From CANJXF01 sp043775015 (GTDB lineage Bacteria > Verrucomicrobiota > Verrucomicrobiia > Limisphaerales > CANJXF01): a stretch of 64,000 bases of DNA. The stretch lies in assembly GCA_043775015.1 (NCBI GenBank), contig JAYVSV010000003.1:10201-74200 (forward strand). The letters are read 5' to 3'. The position numbers and the translations under genes are program-made. Within the stretch, counting starts at the first letter, position 1, and each line of letters opens with the position of its first letter. A model generated the notes under the pieces. That model was given only the letters and a program-made list of their open reading frames with translations. It was not told the DNA's origin and did not search any database. Below, one piece after another: positions 60,006 through 64,000 of the stretch.

Positions 60006-60536
60006 ATGAAAAAACTTTTTATCTTAATCGCAATGTTTGGGCTGGCTGCAACCGCATTTAGTCAGGGTCAAGTCACGTTGGCTAACAATGCCAGCACATT
60101 GATTACAAATTTTAACACTGGTTTGCCAATAGCAGTCGGCAGCATTTCGTTCCAACTACTAGCAGGAGCTGACGCTGGATCTTTGGCCCCTGTTGGGCCG
60201 GTGGTTGGAACAAGCGGATTCGCTGGCCGTATCGCTCTAACCATTATCTATATTGCTGCCGTTCCTCCTGGAGCCACTGCCACATTCCGAATTCAAGCGT
60301 GGGATAGTAGCTGGGCTTCGTTTCAGGCGGTGGCCAATTCGGGCATGGCGGTCACAATTGGCCAATCCATGATTTTCACCTCTGAAACAAGTCCTAATAT
60401 CGACCCACCGCCACTGCCTATAAGTCTTGCGGGGAAATACGCTCCTTTTACTGTCGGTATCCTGCCAGAACCCTCAACCATTGCTCTCGGTGTTATCAGC
60501 GCGGTTTCGCTGCTGCTGGTTCGTCGCCGGAAGTAG
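60006..60536 (+). CDS. PEP-CTERM sorted exported protein
   Basis: 176 residues from the ATG that starts a signal peptide (MKKLFILIAMFGLAATAFSQ). The mature part is strand-rich with no known domain. The end ILPEPSTIALGVISAVSLLL, then VRRRK, is a complete PEP-CTERM signal: PEP motif, membrane helix and basic tail. Such proteins are processed by exosortase and placed at the surface. The 140 bp upstream contain nothing else recognisable. Confidence 0.9.
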   Translation: MKKLFILIAMFGLAATAFSQGQVTLANNASTLITNFNTGLPIAVGSISFQLLAGADAGSLAPVGPVVGTSGFAGRIALTIIYIAAVPPGATATFRIQAWDSSWASFQAVANSGMAVTIGQSMIFTSETSPNIDPPPLPISLAGKYAPFTVGILPEPSTIALGVISAVSLLLVRRRK

Positions 60537-60539
60537 CCA

Positions 60540-60910
60540 TCAACTTTCCAGAATGGCAACGGCGGAGGCGTGTTGATCAGTGTGGGTCAAACTGAGGTGG
60601 GCAATGCGTGCGCCGCGTTGTTGCAAAAGTTTCTGACCGTTGTCGTGTAAAATAACGAACGGCTCGCCGCTCGGCTTGCGTCCGACTTCCATATCCTGCA
60701 AGCCCAACTACGCGCCGATGCCTGTTCCAAAGACCTTCGAGATGGCTTCTTTGGTAAAAAATGCGCGGCTAAAAAGGGCGCGGGGCGTTTGTGGGAAAGA
60801 CAATAGGCAATTTTTCCGCCGGGCGCAAAATGCGTTGAAGAAATCGTTTGCCAAATTTTTGGAATGAAGCTTCAATACGCGCCACTTCGATGACGTCGAT
60901 TCCGGTTTCG
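60540..60910 (-). pseudogene. acpS: Broken holo-ACP synthase gene
   Basis: Read leftward, fragments in different frames spell an AcpS protein: ETGIDVIEVARIEASFQKFG, then IAYCLSHKRPAPFLAA, then FFTKEAISKVFGTGIGA, a TAG stop (60708-60710), then LGLQDMEVGRKPSGEPF to VAILES. Two frameshifts (one in a run of five A) and one nonsense codon are needed to join them. The true start is missing; the sequence before it changes into a GGTGTCAGGACTGACCCC junction next to the sterol-desaturase-like gene. It cannot make active enzyme, so another phosphopantetheinyl transferase must serve the cell. Confidence 0.85.
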
Positions 60911-60933
60911 TAAAGGTGTCAGGACTGACCCCG

Positions 60934-61773
60934 TTATGGCTCCTGCTTTTTACTGCCATCGATCTTAAACGGACTTTTGAGCAGGGTAACCATTTCCTCG
61001 TCTTGTTGATTATCGTAATAGCTGTCGAGGCCGTAGCGTATTTGCAGTGGCGGCAGGTAGGTAAATGTTCCAAACATACGGTCCCAAATACTAAAGGCAG
61101 CGCCGTAATTACTGTCGGTATATGGCTGTTTGTAATGGTGATGCACCTTGTGCATATTCGGGCTTACCATCAGCCAACTTAAGACCTTGTCGAGCTGCTC
61201 GGGCAGGCGGATGTTGGCATGGGTAAACATGGTAAACATGCCCATGAGCGTTTGCGCTATCATCACGGCATAGATGGGCAGGCCCATGATCCAAACACCC
61301 GCAGTAAAAAATATCCAGCGGTTAACTGCTTCAAACGGGTGATGCCTCAGACCACTCGATACATCCACATTATTATCGGCATGATGCACCACATGAATAC
61401 GCCACAGCAGAGGCACTTTATGCTCCATCCAATGCACCAGCCATCCACCGAAAAAATCCATTGATAATACACCTGCTATGACTATGCCTGCCGTGCCCAG
61501 GCCCAACCAATGCACCACACCAAAACCGTTTTGCTGACACCAGTTGCTGACCTGCACCAAGGTCAACGCCAATGCGCCATGCACTACCAAATGAATAAAT
61601 GTAAATCCGAAATTGACCAGACCATGCCGGCCTTTGCTTTTGCGGTAGTGCAAGGGCCTCAGTGGAAATCCATTTTCCAAAAACCAGAGCAACAGTATGG
61701 GTATGGCTATAAAAGAGGCTCTAACCAGCGACCTGCTTTCGAGGCTGTTGAAAAATTCAATGATGGGATGCAT
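60934..61773 (-). CDS. Sterol desaturase / fatty-acid hydroxylase superfamily protein
   Basis: 279 residues with about five membrane helices. The histidine boxes of the di-iron centre are present: HWMEHK, HVVHHAD, HHPFE and HKVHHHY. Members hydroxylate or desaturate fatty acids, sterols, carotenoids or ether lipids in the membrane. Codon choice and wording (many CAA, TAT, TTA-type codons; LEQ/KQEP end) differ from neighbours and recall Bacteroidetes. It interrupts the space between acpS and the dehydratase gene, which suggests horizontal arrival. Confidence 0.88.
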   Translation of the reverse strand: MHPIIEFFNSLESRSLVRASFIAIPILLLWFLENGFPLRPLHYRKSKGRHGLVNFGFTFIHLVVHGALALTLVQVSNWCQQNGFGVVHWLGLGTAGIVIAGVLSMDFFGGWLVHWMEHKVPLLWRIHVVHHADNNVDVSSGLRHHPFEAVNRWIFFTAGVWIMGLPIYAVMIAQTLMGMFTMFTHANIRLPEQLDKVLSWLMVSPNMHKVHHHYKQPYTDSNYGAAFSIWDRMFGTFTYLPPLQIRYGLDSYYDNQQDEEMVTLLKSPFKIDGSKKQEP

Positions 61774-61808
61774 GGCTTTTCAATCCGTTTTCAAATACTA
61801 CACTAAAA

Positions 61809-62291
61809 CTAGACTACGCCAACCGTTAAAGGAGGGCCGTCCTCGCCAGCAATACTACCAACTCGTTCGCCGCTCAAAGTAACTTCCGCCTGCATCAACA
61901 TTGTTTCTCCGAGCCAGGCCGAGCCTCGGGTTTGAATCAAATTTGCCATACGACCCGTCACTTCGGCGCGAAATTCAATGACCTTTCCCGGCCCGGCGGT
62001 CGCAAGGATTTTTACGCCGCGCATCGCCGTTAATTTCAAACCTTCGAGCGGCGCAATTTGTGGATCGCTTTGCGCGACGACTCCGGCCAATTGCGCAACG
62101 GCTTCGACCATTAACACTCCGGGAAAAAGCGGGTGTCCCGGGAAATGTCCGCGCAGAAAATCCTCCGTGCCACGAATGGCGTAGGTGCCGGAACCGGATT
62201 TGCCCGGGTCCAGCGTGAGAAGTTTATCGATAAACCGGAACTCCGGTCCGTGCGGCAAGAGCGCCAGCGCTGTTTCAAACAAGTCGCTCAC
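61809..62291 (-). CDS. FabZ/FabA-like hotdog dehydratase
   Basis: 160 residues. GHFPGHPLFPGVLMVEAVAQLAGV contains the catalytic His and the hotdog helix of 3-hydroxyacyl-ACP dehydratases (only part quoted in family alignments). The N-terminus LLPHGPEFRFIDKLLTLDPG is also typical. It removes water from 3-hydroxyacyl-ACP in fatty-acid or related synthesis; the general fatty-acid enzyme and a specialised copy cannot be told apart. It presumably once shared an operon with acpS. Confidence 0.87.
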   Translation of the reverse strand: MSDLFETALALLPHGPEFRFIDKLLTLDPGKSGSGTYAIRGTEDFLRGHFPGHPLFPGVLMVEAVAQLAGVVAQSDPQIAPLEGLKLTAMRGVKILATAGPGKVIEFRAEVTGRMANLIQTRGSAWLGETMLMQAEVTLSGERVGSIAGEDGPPLTVGVV

Positions 62292-62318
62292 CGTTTTTCG
62301 AGTGATGCGGAAACGAGA

Positions 62319-63362
62319 TTATTTCGTCCCGCCAGAGGTTCCGCCGCCTGCGATGCTGTCGCGCATTCCGGTGTCGGCCTGCACGTTCTTCATCTTGTAA
62401 TAATCCATGATGCCGAGATTGCCGGAACGGAAGGCTTCCGCCATCGCCAAGGGAACTTGTGCTTCGGCTTCGACGACGCGCGCGCGCATTTCCTGAACGC
62501 GGGCCACCATTTCCTGCTCGACGGCCACAGCGGCGGCGCGGCGAACTTCGGCGTGCGCCTGTGCAATCAGCTTGTTCGCTTCGGCTTGTTCGGCTTGCAA
62601 CTTCGCACCGACGTTTTCGCCCACGTCCACGTCCGCGATGTCGATGGATAAAATTTCGAAAGCCGTGTTGCTATCCAGCGCCTTATCCAAAACGGTTTTG
62701 GAAATACGATCAGGATTTTCCAAAACATCTTTGTAACTCTTCGCCGAACCAATGGTCGTCACGATGCCTTCGCCGACACGGGCGATGATGGTTTCTTCCG
62801 TCGCGCCGCCGACGAAGCGGTCGAGATTCGTGCGAACCGTCACACGCGCTTTGGCTTTCACCACAATTCCGTCTTGGGCCACGCCATCAATCGTCAACCG
62901 TCCCGACGCTGGCGCCGGACAATCAATCACTTTCGGATTCACCGATGTTTTGACGGCTTCCAGAACAGTTCTGCCCGTGCCTTTGGTGGCAAGGTCGATG
63001 GCGCAGGCGCGGTCAAATTCCAAATGAATGCCAGCCTTCTTCGCGGCAATCAAAGCGAGCACGACCATCTCCACGTTTCCGCCTGCGAGATAATGCGTCG
63101 AGAGATCGTCGATCGTGAGAGCCAAGCCAGATTTCACCGCAGTGATCCGAGAATCCACCACCATGCCGACGGGAACTTTGCGAAGTTTCAGCGCCACGAG
63201 TTCAACAATTCCAACCGGCGCTCCTGAAACCAGCGCACGGATGAAGATGCTGAGAAAACTAAACGCCCAGATCACCAGCACCAATCCGACCACCAAAACG
63301 ATTCCCCACAGGATTAAATTGCCGGGGATGCCTTCCGCTAAAATGACTGATTGTATTTCCAT
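62319..63362 (-). CDS. floA: Flotillin-like protein FloA
   Basis: 347 residues. One N-terminal membrane helix (ILWGIVLVVGLVLVIWAFSF) is followed by an SPFH-like domain (VPVGMVVDSRITAVKSGL, STHYLAGGNVEMVVLALIAA) and an Ala/Glu-rich coiled coil (AEQAEANKLIAQAHAEVRRA). This is the YqfA/FloA family, which organises membrane microdomains. nfeD is encoded just upstream, as in Bacillus. Confidence 0.93.
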   Translation of the reverse strand: MEIQSVILAEGIPGNLILWGIVLVVGLVLVIWAFSFLSIFIRALVSGAPVGIVELVALKLRKVPVGMVVDSRITAVKSGLALTIDDLSTHYLAGGNVEMVVLALIAAKKAGIHLEFDRACAIDLATKGTGRTVLEAVKTSVNPKVIDCPAPASGRLTIDGVAQDGIVVKAKARVTVRTNLDRFVGGATEETIIARVGEGIVTTIGSAKSYKDVLENPDRISKTVLDKALDSNTAFEILSIDIADVDVGENVGAKLQAEQAEANKLIAQAHAEVRRAAAVAVEQEMVARVQEMRARVVEAEAQVPLAMAEAFRSGNLGIMDYYKMKNVQADTGMRDSIAGGGTSGGTK

Positions 63363-63384
63363 AATTTGATTTGGTTAGTTTTTA

Positions 63385-63840
63385 TTAAATTGCCCGCACC
63401 ACGACCCGCAAGCCTTCGATGGCAACGACCTTAACGGGCGTTCCTTTTTCAATCAAGGCTCCTTCTGTGACGACATCGACTCGTTTGCCATTGATGATTG
63501 CCGTGCCCGACGGACGCAAACTCGTCATGGCGCTGCCGGTTTGGTTGAGCAATTCCGGTTGGTCGGTTCCGATTTCGCCGACGGCACTTTTGGAAACAAA
63601 TGGCCTGGCCATGCGGCTGTTCGGAAAATATCTCAACCAACAAATCGCTCCAATAACCAGCCCGATGGCCACGCCGAGCAGAACACGATTGCCCGTGTCC
63701 GCACCTAAACGATCGTAGGCAAAATAAACGGCGGCGATCAAACAGCAGAATCCAATGATTCCGGCGACCAGTCCCGGAAGAATGGTTTCGAGAATGATTA
63801 AAATCGCGCCGACGACGATCAGCGTGATGACGAGTTCCAT
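63385..63840 (-). CDS. NfeD-family membrane protein
   Basis: 151 residues from the ATG at MELVITLIVVGAILIILE; the frame extends further but that part has no family character. Three membrane helices are followed by a small OB-fold domain (GTAIINGKRVDVVTEGALIEKGTPVKVV). Short NfeD proteins of this form partner flotillins. It lies 22 bp before floA in one operon. Confidence 0.9.
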   Translation of the reverse strand: MELVITLIVVGAILIILETILPGLVAGIIGFCCLIAAVYFAYDRLGADTGNRVLLGVAIGLVIGAICWLRYFPNSRMARPFVSKSAVGEIGTDQPELLNQTGSAMTSLRPSGTAIINGKRVDVVTEGALIEKGTPVKVVAIEGLRVVVRAI

Positions 63841-63930
63841 GGAGGCGATACTAAAACGAGTTTTCCGCGCTGCAAGTTGAATTATGCGACACCGCACCAA
63901 GGGGGCGCATCTTGATACTGCCCCCGGAGT

Positions 63931-63948
63931 GCCGGTTTCCAAACCGGC
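63931..63948. repeat. Short perfect palindrome
   Basis: GCCGGTTT and AAACCGGC are exact complements around CC, in the gene-free 160 bp at the right edge. It looks like part of a dispersed repeat cut by the window. Confidence 0.5.
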
Positions 63949-64000
63949 TTGAGGGGTTGGCGCGCCGGGCCACCTTGGGGAACTTACCCGGAAAATTCAT

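Overview
The window reads as chromosomal DNA of a Verrucomicrobiota bacterium, most likely from the Pedosphaera/Limisphaera side of the phylum. This is inferred from gene content: a PSCyt1/DUF1549-DUF1553 protein paired with a DUF1501 protein, a secreted sulfatase, PQQ-like propeller proteins, a PEP-CTERM protein, a secreted protein ending in an RFYRVR-type tail, FloA/NfeD, a DUF3276/PUR protein and many dispersed palindromic repeats. No rRNA, tRNA, phage or CRISPR was seen.

Layout. 1-7.8 kb: a sulfatase cut by the left edge, a VOC protein, a rhodanese, a MarR regulator and two PQQ-propeller proteins separated by a four-helix-bundle gene that is bracketed by inverted repeats. 7.8-13.4 kb: an MFS transporter, an EhpF-like adenylating enzyme and an EhpG-like acyl reductase/aldehyde dehydrogenase, interleaved with a YefM-YoeB and a DUF433-DUF5615 toxin-antitoxin (TA) pair. 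13.4-17.7 kb: a GntR-controlled ABC exporter whose permease is fused to an RCC1-like propeller. 17.8-22.1 kb: an iron alcohol dehydrogenase, a lipoprotein, a SurA/PpiD-like protein and an RluA synthase. 22.1-28.1 kb: an arginine operon read leftward (argJ, small ORF, TPR, ParD-ParE, argB, argD, argF). 28.4-37.6 kb: a large secreted protein, a sodium:solute symporter with its DUF485 partner, BtpA and CstA. 37.6-47.8 kb: nadD-rsfS, PUR protein, a sigma/anti-sigma/DUF3106 unit, glnD, psd-pssA, LysE and EVE. 47.9-54.3 kb: PSCyt1-DUF1501, purN, hisG and a 33-residue bS22-like gene. 54.4-63.8 kb: a TPR lipoprotein, DUF2203, an SGNH-like protein, an acyl-AMP ligase, PEP-CTERM, a broken acpS, a sterol-desaturase-like gene, a FabZ-like dehydratase, floA and nfeD.

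The most striking observation is a pattern seen three times. Accessory genes (two TA pairs and the PSCyt1-DUF1501 pair) sit directly against the end of an intact housekeeping gene, and on their far side lies a diverged, displaced copy of that same gene end. The three hosts are the acyl reductase (3' end, 47 codons, 22 nucleotide differences, all synonymous), argB (5' end, 31 codons) and purN (5' end, 27 codons plus leader). This fits acquisition of cargo by one-sided homologous recombination with DNA from a diverged relative, leaving the native end as a scar. In the purN case the scar now supplies the probable translation start of the cargo gene.

A second theme is palindromic repeats inside genes. 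In-frame repeat insertions are visible in argJ and the symporter, and repeat-derived segments in the DUF485 protein and CstA, recalling the palindromic elements of Rickettsia. Starts, operators and functions were read by eye; no database search was run.
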